A stretch of 64,000 nt of DNA, taken from contig NZ_VFSD01000002.1 of the NCBI RefSeq assembly GCF_014332515.1, positions 248,001 through 312,000 on the forward strand, read 5' to 3'. This document shows positions 43,523-53,567 of this stretch, in pieces (within the stretch, counting starts at the first letter, position 1; each line of letters opens with the position of its first letter). The stretch is from Pontibacter beigongshangensis. GTDB lineage: Bacteria; Bacteroidota; Bacteroidia; Cytophagales; Hymenobacteraceae. Below the pieces are notes generated by a model. That model was not told the origin of the DNA. It saw only the letters and a program-made list of their open reading frames with translations, and searched no databases. The translations under genes were made by a program, and so were the position numbers.

Positions 43523-44533
43523 TTACTCGTTATATACCACATGGAGCACAGTTTGGCCTACGGCTTTCAGGGTATTTTTGCTGATGATGTCCATCTTGTC
43601 GGTGTGGCGGTGATGGTAGTGGCCGAAGAAGTCGTTTGAGTTGGCTACGTTGTACTCTATGATATCGATCATCGGAATTTTGGCCCAGGCATTTACATAA
43701 GAATGGTCGTCTACAATGGAGGGCGCGTTCTTATAGATAAAATAGTCGGAGTAGCCAATGCTGTTGGCAGCCTTCCATACTTTCCCCACCACGTTCTTGG
43801 CATATTGCATAGAGGTGCCTTCGCGGGCGAACTTGGCGTTGTCGGCCCCTACCATGTCGAGCAGGATGCCGTACTTGGCTCTGTAGTTGGGCACATGTTT
43901 GTTGCGGCTCCAGTACTGCGAGCCCAGGCACCAGGTATCGTCCTGGTACGGCAGGTCGCTGTCGTCGGGCTGGCCGTAATCTTCGCCATCGAACAAGATA
44001 ATGTCTACCCCTACTGTCGGTTTCGACTCGGCTGAACCCAGGATGCGGGCTATTTCCAGGAGCACACCCACGCCGCTGCCGCCGTCGTTGGCGCCATCTA
44101 TGGGCTTGTCCTTGTCGGTCTTATCCTTGTCGGCGAAGGGGCGGGTGTCCCAGTGGGCGGCCAGCAGCACACGGTTGGCAGCCTGTGGCTGAAACGAGGC
44201 GATGATGTTGCGCAGGTTCAGCATTTTCCCGTCAAAAGCCTTCATCTGGAAGCTCTGCACCTTCACCTCAGCTCCAAAGCTTTTGAGTGTACTGATCAGG
44301 TAATCGCCGGTTTTGTAATGCTCGGCGGTGTTGGGCACACGCGGCCCGAAGGCTACCTGCCGCTCTATGTAGTGGTAAGCGGAGTCGGCATTAAACGCGG
44401 GCGCTTCTACGGCTGGTTTGGTGTCTTCGGCTGCCTCGGCCTGACGTGCTTCTTGCCTGCTGCCGGAGTCGCAGCCCGAAATGGTGAGTAAGCTAAAGAG
44501 CAGGAGCGCCAGCCAGTTCATGTTATTCTTCAT
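43523..44533 (-). CDS. M28-family lipoprotein, probable glutaminyl-peptide cyclotransferase
   Basis: Exported zinc enzyme of 336 residues with lipobox LTISGC. M28 zinc positions are seen in [11 protein letters not shown] (His), DGANDGGSG (Asp), LFDGEDYG (Glu), and a late His in [19 protein letters not shown] and the single-zinc arrangement resemble glutaminyl cyclases, which form N-terminal pyroglutamate; an aminopeptidase is the alternative. The start at 44533 overlaps the cysS stop by 11 nt, and an in-frame ATG at 44521 would leave 1 nt. Either way the two genes are translationally coupled. Confidence 0.88.
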   Translation of the reverse strand: MKNNMNWLALLLFSLLTISGCDSGSRQEARQAEAAEDTKPAVEAPAFNADSAYHYIERQVAFGPRVPNTAEHYKTGDYLISTLKSFGAEVKVQSFQMKAFDGKMLNLRNIIASFQPQAANRVLLAAHWDTRPFADKDKTDKDKPIDGANDGGSGVGVLLEIARILGSAESKPTVGVDIILFDGEDYGQPDDSDLPYQDDTWCLGSQYWSRNKHVPNYRAKYGILLDMVGADNAKFAREGTSMQYAKNVVGKVWKAANSIGYSDYFIYKNAPSIVDDHSYVNAWAKIPMIDIIEYNVANSNDFFGHYHHRHTDKMDIISKNTLKAVGQTVLHVVYNE

Positions 44534-46013
44534 AAGCCCAGTCTATACCCGTTTTCAGGTCTTTAATAACGATGCCCTGCTTCTTGAGCTCTGCGCGGAT
44601 GGCATCTACTTTATCGTACGCTTTTGTTTCTTTGGCCTCTTTATAAAAACTCAGCACCAGGTCGAGCATGTTTTCCAGGTCGGCGGTCGGTTCTTCCTGC
44701 AGGCCCAGCACCTCCTGCACCAGTTCCCGGTAGGTGTTCCAGACAGTGTCGTAAGTGCCGCGGGTAAGCGAGCCGATGGCCAGCTGCCCCAGGTAAAGGC
44801 TGTTAATTTTTTTGAGCAGGTTAAACAGCGCGGCAATGGTGCGTGCCGTGTTCAGGTCGTCGTTCAGGCCGCGGTAGCAATCCTGCGCCAGTTTGAGCAG
44901 CTCGTCGTTCAGTTTCTCGTCTGGCGTGACGGCCTCATCGGGGTATGGCAGCTTGTCGAGCACGCGCAGGCCGTTCATGAGCTTCATGTAGCCTTTGCGG
45001 GCCGCCTGCAGCGCCTCGTTGCTAAAGTCGAGGGTGCTGCGGTAGTGGGCCTGCAAAATAAAGAAGCGGATGGTCATGGGCGAGTACTTGTCGGTGAGCA
45101 GCTCGTGGTTGCCCTCAAACAGCTCGCGCAGGTTAATGAAGTTGCCCAGCGATTTGCCCATCTTCTGCCCGTTCACGGTAATCATGTTGTTGTGCACCCA
45201 GTAGCGGGCGGCATCGGAGTGATTGTGGCTGGCCTGGCTCTGGGCAATCTCGCACTCGTGGTGCGGGAACATCAGGTCGAGTCCGCCGCCGTGTATATCG
45301 AAGGTAGTGCCCAGGTACTTGCGGCTCATGGCGGAGCACTCCAGGTGCCAGCCCGGAAACCCGTCGCTCCACGGCGATGGCCAGCGCATAATGTGCGAGG
45401 GCGCCGCTTTTTTCCAGAGCGCAAAGTCGAGTGGTGAGCGTTTCTCGTCCTGGCCATCCAGTGTGCGGCTGTTGCTGAGCAGGTCTTCGATCACGCGGCC
45501 GGAGAGCTTGCCATAGTTATGCTCCTTGTGGTAAGCAGGCACATCGAAATAGACCGAGCCGTTCACGACATAGGCCAGGCCATTGTCCAGTATCTCCTGG
45601 ATCATCTCTATCTGCTCAATAATATGCCCGGAGGCGCGCGGCTCTATGTCCGGCGACAATACGTTAAGCCGGTCCATGTCCTGGTGGTAGATGTTGGTAT
45701 AATGCTGCACCACCTCCATCGGCTCCAGGTGCTCCAGCTTCGCCTTTTTCTGGATCTTATCCTCCCCCTCGTCAGCATCGTTTACTAAGTGGCCCACATC
45801 GGTGATGTTGCGCACATAACGCACCTTGTAATGGAGCTGCCTGAGGTAGCGGTACAGCGTGTCGAAGGTAACGGCGCTGCGGGCATGCCCCAGATGCGGC
45901 TCGCCATATACAGTTGGGCCGCACACATACATGCCTACAAAAGGGGCGTGCAGCGGCTCAAAAACTTCTTTTTTGCGCGTAAGGGTATTATATAGACTTA
46001 GTTTCTGTTGCAT
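44523..46013 (-). CDS. cysS: Cysteinyl-tRNA synthetase
   Basis: Class I aminoacyl-tRNA synthetase of 496 residues. The start at ATG 46013 ([11 protein letters not shown]) is chosen over seven extra codons. Cys31 with PHLGH at 39-43 is the zinc and HIGH site. [10 protein letters not shown] and FPHHECE complete the zinc ligands, and KMGKSLGN is the KMSKS loop. The C-terminal anticodon domain is intact. Followed by the coupled M28 gene. Confidence 0.96.
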   Translation of the reverse strand: MQQKLSLYNTLTRKKEVFEPLHAPFVGMYVCGPTVYGEPHLGHARSAVTFDTLYRYLRQLHYKVRYVRNITDVGHLVNDADEGEDKIQKKAKLEHLEPMEVVQHYTNIYHQDMDRLNVLSPDIEPRASGHIIEQIEMIQEILDNGLAYVVNGSVYFDVPAYHKEHNYGKLSGRVIEDLLSNSRTLDGQDEKRSPLDFALWKKAAPSHIMRWPSPWSDGFPGWHLECSAMSRKYLGTTFDIHGGGLDLMFPHHECEIAQSQASHNHSDAARYWVHNNMITVNGQKMGKSLGNFINLRELFEGNHELLTDKYSPMTIRFFILQAHYRSTLDFSNEALQAARKGYMKLMNGLRVLDKLPYPDEAVTPDEKLNDELLKLAQDCYRGLNDDLNTARTIAALFNLLKKINSLYLGQLAIGSLTRGTYDTVWNTYRELVQEVLGLQEEPTADLENMLDLVLSFYKEAKETKAYDKVDAIRAELKKQGIVIKDLKTGIDWAYEE

Positions 46014-46098
46014 GGTTCGGCATAAGACCAGCACATCGGGAAAGGTGCCGCCGGCTGGTTTTTGTTTATGTTGAGCAGCTGAATGCGCTGTTCGGGCC

Positions 46099-46106
46099 CA
46101 AAATTA
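46099..46106 (-). promoter_or_regulatory. Candidate -7 box for cysS
   Basis: TAATTTTG on the minus strand, exact TAnnTTTG, 86 nt upstream of the cysS start. Confidence 0.4.
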
Positions 46107-46194
46107 TGAATTATGCGATCTAACTCCTAACGGTCACTTTAGATGTTATTGTCTGAACCCTGATTAAAAGGATGAAAGGATTTCCTTGGTTTCA

Positions 46195-46225
46195 GATTAT
46201 TCTAATGGTTTTGCCCCTCCGGAGG
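46195..46225 (-). repeat. Core repeat copy
   Basis: GATTATTCTAATGGTTTTGC then CCCTCCGGAGG followed by CTTTTT. Confidence 0.88.
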
Positions 46226-46243
46226 CTTTTTAGTTGTTAGACA

Positions 46244-46369
46244 CTAAGTACATTCAACTAATTCCTGGCGGATAAAGGGCCAGAGGACAGAGGCTAAATG
46301 CCTCCGGAGGGCCTTTTCCATTAGAATAATTACGATTCTGTCCGACAGATTATACTTGAATGTACTTAG
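46244..46369. repeat. 14-bp inverted pair flanking an inverted core
   Basis: CTAAGTACATTCAA at 46244-46257 and its exact complement TTGAATGTACTTAG at 46356-46369. With the oppositely oriented cores at 46195 and 46301 the inverted pairs interlock rather than nest. Confidence 0.7.
46301..46331 (+). repeat. Core repeat copy, inverted relative to neighbours
   Basis: CCTCCGGAGGGCCTTTTCC followed by ATTAGAATAATT. One of the few copies not matching the sense orientation of a gene end. Confidence 0.88.
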
Positions 46370-46461
46370 ATGCTAGATTGTAGAGTTATGAGTTGGCCGG
46401 TGTTTTCCGGTTCATCTCCAAATGGAAGCATTAGCACATCAACCCGTTAACACATTAAATA

Positions 46462-46491
46462 AATTATTCTAATCAAATCTGCCTTCCGAGG
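46462..46491 (-). repeat. Core repeat copy
   Basis: AATTATTCTAATCAAATCTG then CCTTCCGAGG, preceded by a module with GTGTTTTCCGG and TTCATCTCCAAATGG. Confidence 0.85.
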
Positions 46492-46539
46492 CCAAAAATA
46501 GCTGTCTGGCTTCTGGAGCTGATGGAAGAAATTTCAGTT

Positions 46540-46625
46540 CTCCGCCATCATGCTGCATCTCCAAATTCCCAAATCAACCGTTTAGCAATTAAGCCATTCA
46601 ACAACTAACAACCAGCAATTAACAA
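46540..46625 (-). repeat. Flanking module without adjacent core
   Basis: CATCTCCAAATTCCCAAATC, CCATTCAACAACTAAC and AACCAGCAATTAACAAG end only a few bases before the stop of the EEP gene, as at 21640-21725. Confidence 0.6.
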
Positions 46626-46629
46626 GTCA

Positions 46630-47748
46630 TCACCTCTCCAGCACATACTTGGCCGAAATCGGGAGGTGGTCGGAAAGGCCCATTTCGGGGTACGTGCGAA
46701 AATCGAAGGCGCGGAGGCCGGTGCTGTAAAACTGGTTGTCGATGCGCAGAAAAGGAATTGGGCCGTTGTAGGTGGCGCCCACGCCGGTTCCGGCCTCCTC
46801 AAAAGCGTTCGCCATTTCTTTCGAAAGCACCTGGTAGGTGTAACTGAACGGAATGTCGTTGAAGTCGCCGCACACGATGACCGGGTAAGGCGACTCACGA
46901 ATATGCTCGAGCAGCAGTTCCACCTGGTGCCCACGGGCTATAAAGCCGCGCCGCAACCGCCTGGCCAGGTTTCGCCCCTCCCGCTTCATCAGGTCCTGGT
47001 TCCCGATAGCGGAGTAGGTGTTCTCGATGTCGCGCGCTTTAATGCTCATTGACTGCAAATGCGCCGAGTATACCCGCACCGTGTCGCCTTTCATGTTGAG
47101 GTCTGCAAAAATGGCCCGGTTGTGTTTCGACTCGCCAAACTCGATCACGCCTTTGTTAACGATGGGATACTTGGAGAAAATGACAATACCGATCTCGGCT
47201 TTGTTGCGGTCTTTGTAAGCCACCGAAAAATGCCTGAACTTGTCGTAGCGCTGCCCGATCCTGCTTACGGTGTTGTACACCGTGGAGCCTTTGGTATTAT
47301 TGTAGAACTCCTGCAGGCAGTACACATCGGCCGGGTGCGTAGCCACCCATTCTATCATTTCGGCCGACGCCTCGAGTTCGCTGCCATCGCGGTCGTCATA
47401 AGCATTAAACACGTGCACATTGTAGCTGAGCACCTCCAGCACCTTCGCCTCGCCTGCGGGCTCATCGCCGCCGAAATTCAGGGCCAGAAACCGGCTGTGG
47501 TACTGCCAGCCCAGCACCATCACCGACAAAGGCAACAGCATAATCCAGGAGCGCTGAAACAGCCAGTATACAAAGAACAGGAAATTGAGCACCAGCGCAC
47601 CCGGCAGCGAGAAGGCAATAAAGCCGGCCTGCCAATGCTCATAGGGGGGCACCTGCAGGCAATACACCGCCAGCAGCAGCCACAGCACCACCCCTACATT
47701 GAGGATGAACCAAAACTTTCGCCGTATTCTCTTGAATGCACCTGACAT
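46630..47748 (-). CDS. Membrane-anchored endonuclease/exonuclease/phosphatase-family protein
   Basis: The 372-residue protein has three N-terminal membrane helices (about residues 12-95) and an extracytoplasmic EEP domain. Metal and catalytic positions are VYCLQEFYNN (Glu), VCGDFNDIP (Asp/Asn) and the final LSDHLPISAKY (His). Activity could be on DNA, phosphoinositide-like or other phosphodiesters; substrate unknown. The start at 47748 (MSGAFKRIRRKF) fits the positive-inside rule; the frame extends to 47850. A -7 box candidate (TATGTTTG, minus strand, 47754-47761) is very close. Confidence 0.85.
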   Translation of the reverse strand: MSGAFKRIRRKFWFILNVGVVLWLLLAVYCLQVPPYEHWQAGFIAFSLPGALVLNFLFFVYWLFQRSWIMLLPLSVMVLGWQYHSRFLALNFGGDEPAGEAKVLEVLSYNVHVFNAYDDRDGSELEASAEMIEWVATHPADVYCLQEFYNNTKGSTVYNTVSRIGQRYDKFRHFSVAYKDRNKAEIGIVIFSKYPIVNKGVIEFGESKHNRAIFADLNMKGDTVRVYSAHLQSMSIKARDIENTYSAIGNQDLMKREGRNLARRLRRGFIARGHQVELLLEHIRESPYPVIVCGDFNDIPFSYTYQVLSKEMANAFEEAGTGVGATYNGPIPFLRIDNQFYSTGLRAFDFRTYPEMGLSDHLPISAKYVLER

Positions 47749-47986
47749 AATAGCAAACATACAAATTATGGCTGTAAATAAGCTTTTACCCGAATTACTT
47801 TTAAGCTCGGCCAGGCGGGGCAAACCTGCTTCCCGGGCGAACTTTCTCACGCAAAGCCTTGTTACCCCTTACAGCCGTACCCGCAACCCCTCCGCATCAA
47901 GGGCCTTTTTATCCCCAAAAACAGTGCAAAAACACTTAACAAGCAGCAGCTGCACCCGGCATGTTGTTTATATAATGTTTTTATCT

Positions 47987-47994
47987 TAAATTTG
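47987..47994 (+). promoter_or_regulatory. -7 promoter box of rimP-nusA-infB operon
   Basis: TAAATTTG, an exact TAnnTTTG match, with a TTGT about 19 nt further upstream (47964-47967) near the -33 position. Transcription is expected from about 48001. Confidence 0.55.
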
Positions 47995-48017
47995 TGGCAT
48001 TATATTCCAGAGAGAAG

Positions 48018-48036
48018 AGGGGACACGGAGTCCCCT
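48018..48036 (+). promoter_or_regulatory. Leader hairpin upstream of rimP
   Basis: AGGGGAC/GTCCCCT, a 7-bp perfect stem with a 5-nt loop, followed by TCTTTATTTCTT. Placed between promoter and start codon, it could act as an attenuator or a protein-binding site for the operon. Confidence 0.5.
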
Positions 48037-48058
48037 TCTTTATTTCTTATAGTTGATT

Positions 48059-48532
48059 ATGGCAATAACGGCGCAGATAATAAAAACGATGGCGCAGGAC
48101 AGTCTGCCCGACGGCGACTTGTTCCTGGTGGATGTGACCGTGTCTGACTCCCCGGCACGTCCTAAAATCATGGTGCTGGCCGATGGCGAGCAGGGCATCA
48201 CCATCGACCAGTGCGCCACCATCAGCCGCCGCATCAACAAAAAGATCGAGGAGGCTTTCGGGGCGGAAATGAGCTACGTGCTGGAAGTAAGTTCGCCGGG
48301 TGTCGATTTCCCGCTGACGCAGCCAAAACAGTACCAGCGAAACGTGGGCCGCAACCTGAAAGTAAAACTACAGGACGGCACCGAAAAAACCGGCAAGCTC
48401 GACGAAGTGACCGAGAGCGGCATCGGCCTGACAGAAGAAATAAAACAAAAAGGTAAAAAGGCCACGTATGTGCCTGTGCAAATACCCTTCGGGGACATTG
48501 TGAAAGCAAATGTTGTAATATCATTTAAATAA
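48059..48532 (+). CDS. rimP: Ribosome maturation factor RimP
   Basis: Helps maturation of the 30S subunit. The 157-residue protein has the N-terminal alpha/beta domain with LFLVDVTVS, ITIDQCATISRRI and YVLEVSSPGVDFPLT, the last being the RimP signature, and a C-terminal SH3-like domain (VKLQDGTEKTGKL). The ATG at 48059 is preferred over one two codons upstream. First gene of an operon with nusA, which starts 7 nt after its stop. Confidence 0.94.
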   Translation: MAITAQIIKTMAQDSLPDGDLFLVDVTVSDSPARPKIMVLADGEQGITIDQCATISRRINKKIEEAFGAEMSYVLEVSSPGVDFPLTQPKQYQRNVGRNLKVKLQDGTEKTGKLDEVTESGIGLTEEIKQKGKKATYVPVQIPFGDIVKANVVISFK

Positions 48533-48539
48533 AAGAACT

Positions 48540-49793
48540 ATGAACAGTTCAGTCCTGATCGAGTCGTTCGCTGAATTTGCGAAATTCAAGAACATAGACC
48601 GCCCGACCATGATGCGCATCCTCGAAGATGTATTCCGCACCATGATCCGTAAAAAGTGGGGCACCGACGAGAACTTTGACATTATCCTGAACGTGGAAAA
48701 GGGTGACCTCGAGATCTGGCGTAACCGCGAAATCGTAGACGACAACTCCGAGGACATCTGGGAATCTGACAAGATCAGCCTTTCGGAAGCTCGCAAGATC
48801 GAGCCGGACTTTGAAGTGGGAGAAGAAGTGTCGGAAGAGATTCAGCTCGAAGACTTTGGTCGCCGCGCCGTGTTAACTGCCCGCCAGACCCTGATCCAGC
48901 GCATCAAAGACATGGAGAAAGAATTCCTGTTTCAGAAGTACAAAGATCAGGTAGGCGAAATTATCTCCGGCGAAGTGTACCAGGTTTGGAACCGTGAGGT
49001 GCTGATACTGGACCAGGAAGAGAACGAACTCCTCATCCCGAAAAGTGAGCAGATCCCCAAAGACCGCTACCGCAAAGGCGATGTGGTGCGTGCGGTGGTG
49101 CAGCGTGTGGAGGTGGTGAACGGCAACCCGAAAATCATCCTTTCGCGCACCTCCCCGGCATTTCTGGAACGTTTGTTCGAAAACGAAGTGCCCGAGATTT
49201 TTGACGGCCTGATCGCCATCAAAAAAATTGTGCGTGAGCCGGGCGAGCGTGCCAAAGTAGCCGTAGAATCGTTTGATGACCGTATAGACCCTGTGGGTGC
49301 CTGTGTGGGCATGAAGGGATCGCGCATCCATAGCATTGTGCGGGAACTGGAAAACGAGAACATCGACGTTATCAACTACACCGATAACCTGGAGCTTTAC
49401 ATACAGCGCGCGCTGAGCCCGGCCAAGATCAGCAGCATGAAGATAGATGAGGAAAACGGCCGCGTGTCGGTGTTCCTGAAGCCAGACCAGGTGTCGCTGG
49501 CGATTGGCAAAGGCGGCCAGAACATAAAGCTGGCAAGCAAGCTGGTCGACATGGAGATCGACGTGTTCAGAGAGTCAGAAACATACGAAGAAGACATTAA
49601 CCTGGACGAGTTCTCAGACGAGATCGAAAGCTGGGTGATCGACGAGTTTCGCCGCATCGGCCTCGACACAGCCAAAAGTGTGCTGGCCGTAACCAAAGAC
49701 GACCTGTTGCGCAGAACTGAGCTGGAAGAAGAAACAATTGACGATGTGCTCGCCATACTTCGTGAAGAGTTTGAAGCAGAAGATAATCAATAG
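48540..49793 (+). CDS. nusA: Transcription termination/antitermination protein NusA
   Basis: RNA-polymerase-bound factor of 417 residues. Order of domains: an N-terminal polymerase-binding domain (1-125), S1 (about 135-200), and two KH domains (about 230-345) with GSRIHSIVRELENENID and IGKGGQNIKLASKL. A C-terminal acidic helical segment follows. The two extra acidic repeats of the proteobacterial protein are absent, as usual in this phylum. Lies between rimP and infB. Confidence 0.95.
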   Translation: MNSSVLIESFAEFAKFKNIDRPTMMRILEDVFRTMIRKKWGTDENFDIILNVEKGDLEIWRNREIVDDNSEDIWESDKISLSEARKIEPDFEVGEEVSEEIQLEDFGRRAVLTARQTLIQRIKDMEKEFLFQKYKDQVGEIISGEVYQVWNREVLILDQEENELLIPKSEQIPKDRYRKGDVVRAVVQRVEVVNGNPKIILSRTSPAFLERLFENEVPEIFDGLIAIKKIVREPGERAKVAVESFDDRIDPVGACVGMKGSRIHSIVRELENENIDVINYTDNLELYIQRALSPAKISSMKIDEENGRVSVFLKPDQVSLAIGKGGQNIKLASKLVDMEIDVFRESETYEEDINLDEFSDEIESWVIDEFRRIGLDTAKSVLAVTKDDLLRRTELEEETIDDVLAILREEFEAEDNQ

Positions 49794-49915
49794 TTTGCGA
49801 GTTTTGCGCCGTTCGCTTAATTTTGAAAAAGATTTAGCGGCGGAGCAAAGCCTTTTTTAACAGAAAAGGCATAGTACCCATTAAATCAGAATTATAAGAC
49901 AGCATATAAGAACAC

Positions 49916-52900
49916 ATGGCAGAAGACAAAATAAGGAGGCTTAAACAGGTTGCAACTACTTTGAATATTGGTACAACTACCATCATAGACTATCTCTCTG
50001 CTAAAGGTTTTGACGTGGAAAACAAACCCACCGCCAAAATCACGGCAGAGCAGTTCGGTATGCTGGCTAAAGAATTTGCTTCCTCCATGCAAGACAAAGC
50101 AGTGGCAGAAGAGCTCAATATCGGCAAAAAGCCTCAAAGCAACCAGGTTGTCGGTACGGAGCATCAGGAAACAAAAAGAACAAGCGAGCCTGAACAGGAG
50201 ATCTTTATTAAAAGCGTGCATCAGCCAAAGCCGGAGCCAGCCCCAAAGCCAGCACCTGCTCCCGAAGCGCCCAAACACGACACTCCAAAAGAAGAAGAGG
50301 CGGAAGGCCCGCGTTTACCCGGTTTTAAAGTGCTGGGTAAAATAGAGCTGGATGCCAAAGGCCGGCCGGTTCCTAAAAAACCGGAAGCCCCGGTTGCTCC
50401 TGCGGCTCCAGAGCCCAAAGCTGCGCCTGCACCAGTAGAACCTGTTGCCGAAGCGCCAGCAACACCACCACAGCCTGCAACACCACCCCAGGCTCCTGAA
50501 GAAAAACCAGCGACCCCGGTAGAGGAAAAAGCACCCGAACGTGTCCCTGCACCGGCCACCACACTGCCTACGGCAATAGAACAACCAATTGAACAACCCG
50601 CCAGACCAGCCCAGCCAGCACCAGAAAAGCCGGCAGAGCCCGCTCCGGCACCAGTAGCAGCACAGGCCACCCCTGCCGCTCCCGCAGAACCACAGGTCCC
50701 CGGAGAGCCAGCGCAGCCCGTTTCTCCTACTGACGAAAACGCAAAAACACCAATAGAAACGATCACAGCCAAAGCTGACCAGTTAAAAGGTCTGACGGTA
50801 TTGGGCAAAATAGAATTGCCTGACAGCTCCCGTAGAAAGGGCACCAAGCCAGTTGCGTCGTCTGACGACAAAAAGAACGGCAACAAAAAGAAAAAGCGCA
50901 AGCGCATTATGGTTGCCGGAGAAGGCGGCCAACCTGGCCAGCCGGGGCAACCTCGTCCTGCACAGCAGGGTCAGCAGCCAGGCGGCCCAGGCGGACAACC
51001 ACGTCCGGCCGGCACAGGCTACCAGGGCAACAGACCGGCAGGCACAGGCTACCAGGGCAACAGACCGGCAGGTGGAGGCTATCAAGGCAACCGGCCTGCG
51101 GGCGGAGGCTACCAGGGCAACAGGCCTGGAGGCGGCCCGGGCCGACCGGTACCAGCCAGGGCAGACAAAGCCGAGGTTACGGATAAGGAAATCCAGGAGC
51201 AGATTAAGGCAACGCTAGCCAAACTGAGCGGCGGCAAAAGCGGCGGCGGTAACCGCGCCAAGTACAGGCGCGAGAAACGCTCGGCTATCGCCGACTCTAT
51301 GGAGGAGCGCAGAATGCAGGAGCAGGCAGAGTCTAAGACACTGCGTGTAACCGAATTCGTATCGGCCAACGACCTGGCCTCACTCATGAACGTGTCCGTG
51401 AACGATGTGATCAAGGTGTGTATGCAGCTTGGCATGTTCGTCTCCATCAACCAGCGCCTCGACGCAGAAGCCATCACCATCATTGCCGATGAGTTTGGCT
51501 ATGACATAGAGTTTATAACAAGCGAAGATGAGCAGGCGCTCGAAACAACAGAGGAAGAGGACGAAGCAGTACTGGAAGAACGCGCTCCTATCGTTACGAT
51601 CATGGGCCACGTTGACCACGGTAAAACATCCTTACTCGATTATATTCGGAATGCAAACGTAACCGCTGGCGAAGCAGGTGGTATTACGCAGCACATCGGC
51701 GCCTACAAAGTTAAAACCGAGAGTGGCCGTAATGTCACGTTCTTGGATACACCTGGGCACGAAGCCTTTACGGCCATGCGTGCCCGTGGCGCCAAGGTAA
51801 CAGACGTGGTTATTATTGTAGTAGCCGCCGACGACTCGGTGATGCCACAGACAAAAGAGGCGATCAACCACGCACAGGCAGCGGGATCACCCATTATTAT
51901 TGCCCTGAACAAAATAGATAAACCAAGCGCCAACCCTGACAAAGTTCGTGAGGAACTGGCCCAGATGAACATTCTGGTGGAAGAATGGGGCGGCAAGTAC
52001 CAGTCGCAGGAGGTATCGGCCAAAACAGGCGCCGGTATTCCGGAATTGCTTGAGAAGGTATTGCTAGAGGCCGAATTACTGGAGCTGAAAGCCAACCCGG
52101 ATCGCAATGCAGTTGGTACTGTGATTGAGGCATCGCTCGACAAGGGCCGTGGTTATGTGGCCACTGTGCTCGTACAAACAGGCACCTTGCGCGTTGGCGA
52201 CGTAGTACTGGCCGGCTCCCACTATGGTAGAGTAAAGGCCATGACAGACCATCGTGGCAAGAAAATGAAAGAGGCAGGCCCGTCTACACCAGTGCAGCTA
52301 CTCGGTCTGGATGGAGCGCCGCAGGCAGGCGACAAGTTCCTGAGCATGGAATCGGAGCGGGAGGCTCGTGAAATTGCCTCCACCCGCGCACAGGTGCAGC
52401 GTGAGCAAAGCCTGCGTACCCGTAAGCACATTACGCTCGATGAGATTGGCCGTCGTTTAGCGATTGGTTCATTCAAAGAGTTGAACGTAATCGTGAAAGG
52501 CGACGTGGACGGATCAGTGGAAGCACTTTCTGACTCTTTGCTGAGGCTCTCCACCAACGAGGTACAGGTAAACATTATCAGCAAAGCAGTGGGCGCCATT
52601 TCCGAGTCCGATATTCTGCTGGCTTCAGCCTCCGATGCCATTATCATCGGCTTCCAGGTTCGTCCGTCTCTGAACGCACGCAAACTGGCAGAGCAGGAGC
52701 AGATCGATGTGCGCTTGTACTCCATCATCTACGATGCCATTAACGAGGTAAAAGATGCCATGGAAGGAATGCTTGCCCCAACCGTGAAAGAAGAGATAGT
52801 GGGCAACGCCGAAGTAAGAGATGTCTTCAAGATAACGAAAGTGGGCACCATTGCCGGCTGTATGATTACGGATGGCAGTATACACCGAAACGCGAAAGTG

Positions 52901-53086
52901 CGTCTTGTTCGGGATGGCATTGTGGTGCTTGATGGCGAGATCCTCGCTCTGAAACGTTTTAAAGACGATGTATCAGAAGTAAGACAAGGTTATGAGTGCG
53001 GTATCAGCCTGAAAAACTACAACGACATCCAGGTGGGAGATATCATAGAAGCGTACGAAGAGAAAGAAGTAAAACGAACGCTCTAG
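49916..53086 (+). CDS. infB: Translation initiation factor IF-2
   Basis: GTPase that brings initiator tRNA to the 30S subunit. The 1,056 residues include an unusually long disordered N-terminal region (about 65-430) rich in Pro, Ala and Lys. The G domain starts with GHVDHGKTS near 563, then [12 protein letters not shown] and the SAK loop. Domains II, III and the C-terminal tRNA-binding domain follow. Within the disordered part, four 10-residue units of [10 protein letters not shown] type are encoded by 51011-51130. It is separated from nusA by 122 nt, is probably in the same operon, and is followed by a strong terminator. Confidence 0.96.
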   Translation: MAEDKIRRLKQVATTLNIGTTTIIDYLSAKGFDVENKPTAKITAEQFGMLAKEFASSMQDKAVAEELNIGKKPQSNQVVGTEHQETKRTSEPEQEIFIKSVHQPKPEPAPKPAPAPEAPKHDTPKEEEAEGPRLPGFKVLGKIELDAKGRPVPKKPEAPVAPAAPEPKAAPAPVEPVAEAPATPPQPATPPQAPEEKPATPVEEKAPERVPAPATTLPTAIEQPIEQPARPAQPAPEKPAEPAPAPVAAQATPAAPAEPQVPGEPAQPVSPTDENAKTPIETITAKADQLKGLTVLGKIELPDSSRRKGTKPVASSDDKKNGNKKKKRKRIMVAGEGGQPGQPGQPRPAQQGQQPGGPGGQPRPAGTGYQGNRPAGTGYQGNRPAGGGYQGNRPAGGGYQGNRPGGGPGRPVPARADKAEVTDKEIQEQIKATLAKLSGGKSGGGNRAKYRREKRSAIADSMEERRMQEQAESKTLRVTEFVSANDLASLMNVSVNDVIKVCMQLGMFVSINQRLDAEAITIIADEFGYDIEFITSEDEQALETTEEEDEAVLEERAPIVTIMGHVDHGKTSLLDYIRNANVTAGEAGGITQHIGAYKVKTESGRNVTFLDTPGHEAFTAMRARGAKVTDVVIIVVAADDSVMPQTKEAINHAQAAGSPIIIALNKIDKPSANPDKVREELAQMNILVEEWGGKYQSQEVSAKTGAGIPELLEKVLLEAELLELKANPDRNAVGTVIEASLDKGRGYVATVLVQTGTLRVGDVVLAGSHYGRVKAMTDHRGKKMKEAGPSTPVQLLGLDGAPQAGDKFLSMESEREAREIASTRAQVQREQSLRTRKHITLDEIGRRLAIGSFKELNVIVKGDVDGSVEALSDSLLRLSTNEVQVNIISKAVGAISESDILLASASDAIIIGFQVRPSLNARKLAEQEQIDVRLYSIIYDAINEVKDAMEGMLAPTVKEEIVGNAEVRDVFKITKVGTIAGCMITDGSIHRNAKVRLVRDGIVVLDGEILALKRFKDDVSEVRQGYECGISLKNYNDIQVGDIIEAYEEKEVKRTL
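51011..51130 (+). repeat. Four 30-bp tandem repeats inside infB
   Basis: Units at 51011, 51041, 51071 and 51101. The first two are identical (GGCACAGGCTACCAGGGC...), the others diverge at several positions. They encode G-rich, Arg-containing decapeptides resembling RGG-type disordered segments. Confidence 0.9.
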
Positions 53087-53107
53087 AAGCCTCTTAGAAA
53101 ACCAGTT

Positions 53108-53152
53108 AAATAAGAAAGCCCCGCTGAAAATATCAGCGGGGCTTTCTTATTT
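53108..53152 (+). terminator. Intrinsic terminator of the rimP-nusA-infB operon
   Basis: 20-bp perfect stem (53108-53127 with 53133-53152, containing AGCCCCGCTGA) around loop AAATA; the distal arm is T-rich. 21 nt after the infB stop. Symmetric enough to serve the convergent gene as well. Confidence 0.9.
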
Positions 53153-53237
53153 ATAAAACCCGGCACCCTGGAAGTACCGGCACCAGAGCACGCTTTCTGT
53201 ATCGCATATAGCCTGTTCCTGCTACAGCAATGGCTGG

Positions 53238-53567
53238 TTAATCTCTTCTCCGGGCCAGTTGTTTTTTCTGGCGCTTGTAGTTTTTCAGCATCTTTTTTTC
53301 CCGTTTCTCAAACTCCTTATACTTCTTGTCGTTATACTTGGTGATCTTGAAATGGCGTTTTTTACCGGTTTCATAGGTATTCAGGCGTTTATCCAGGTTT
53401 GCTTCGCGAGCGCCAACTGCATCGGCGGTGGCACCAGGAGTGGCAGCTTTGGGCGTGCCCCAGAACTCATCTTTACCGCTAGTGTGTTTAGCACCCTGCG
53501 CCTGTACGCCTGTTGTGCACAATAGCAGCCCAAGGCAGAAAAACAAAAGAATGGCGTTTTTGTTCAT
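53238..53567 (-). CDS. Small secreted basic protein, hypothetical
   Basis: The 109-residue protein has signal peptide MNKNAILLFFCLGLLLC...VQAQ and a highly basic C-terminal half (KKYKEFEKREKKMLKNYKRQ) likely to form a charged helix. I recognise no family. It might bind nucleic acid or an acidic surface polymer, but that is speculation. It converges on infB and shares the terminator region. Confidence 0.65.
   Translation of the reverse strand: MNKNAILLFFCLGLLLCTTGVQAQGAKHTSGKDEFWGTPKAATPGATADAVGAREANLDKRLNTYETGKKRHFKITKYNDKKYKEFEKREKKMLKNYKRQKKQLARRRD

Larger units (their letters stand above)
46014..46629. other. 616-bp repeat-rich gap
   Basis: No gene. It holds the cysS promoter candidate, three core copies (two in one orientation, one inverted), a pair of 14-bp inverted segments interlocked with them, and two copies of the flanking module, the second directly abutting the EEP gene's 3' end. 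Confidence 0.75.
47749..48058. other. Divergent promoter region and rimP leader
   Basis: Holds the promoter of the rimP-nusA-infB operon at 47987-47994 and a leader hairpin at 48018-48036. The part between 47770 and 47960 has no recognised feature. Confidence 0.6.
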
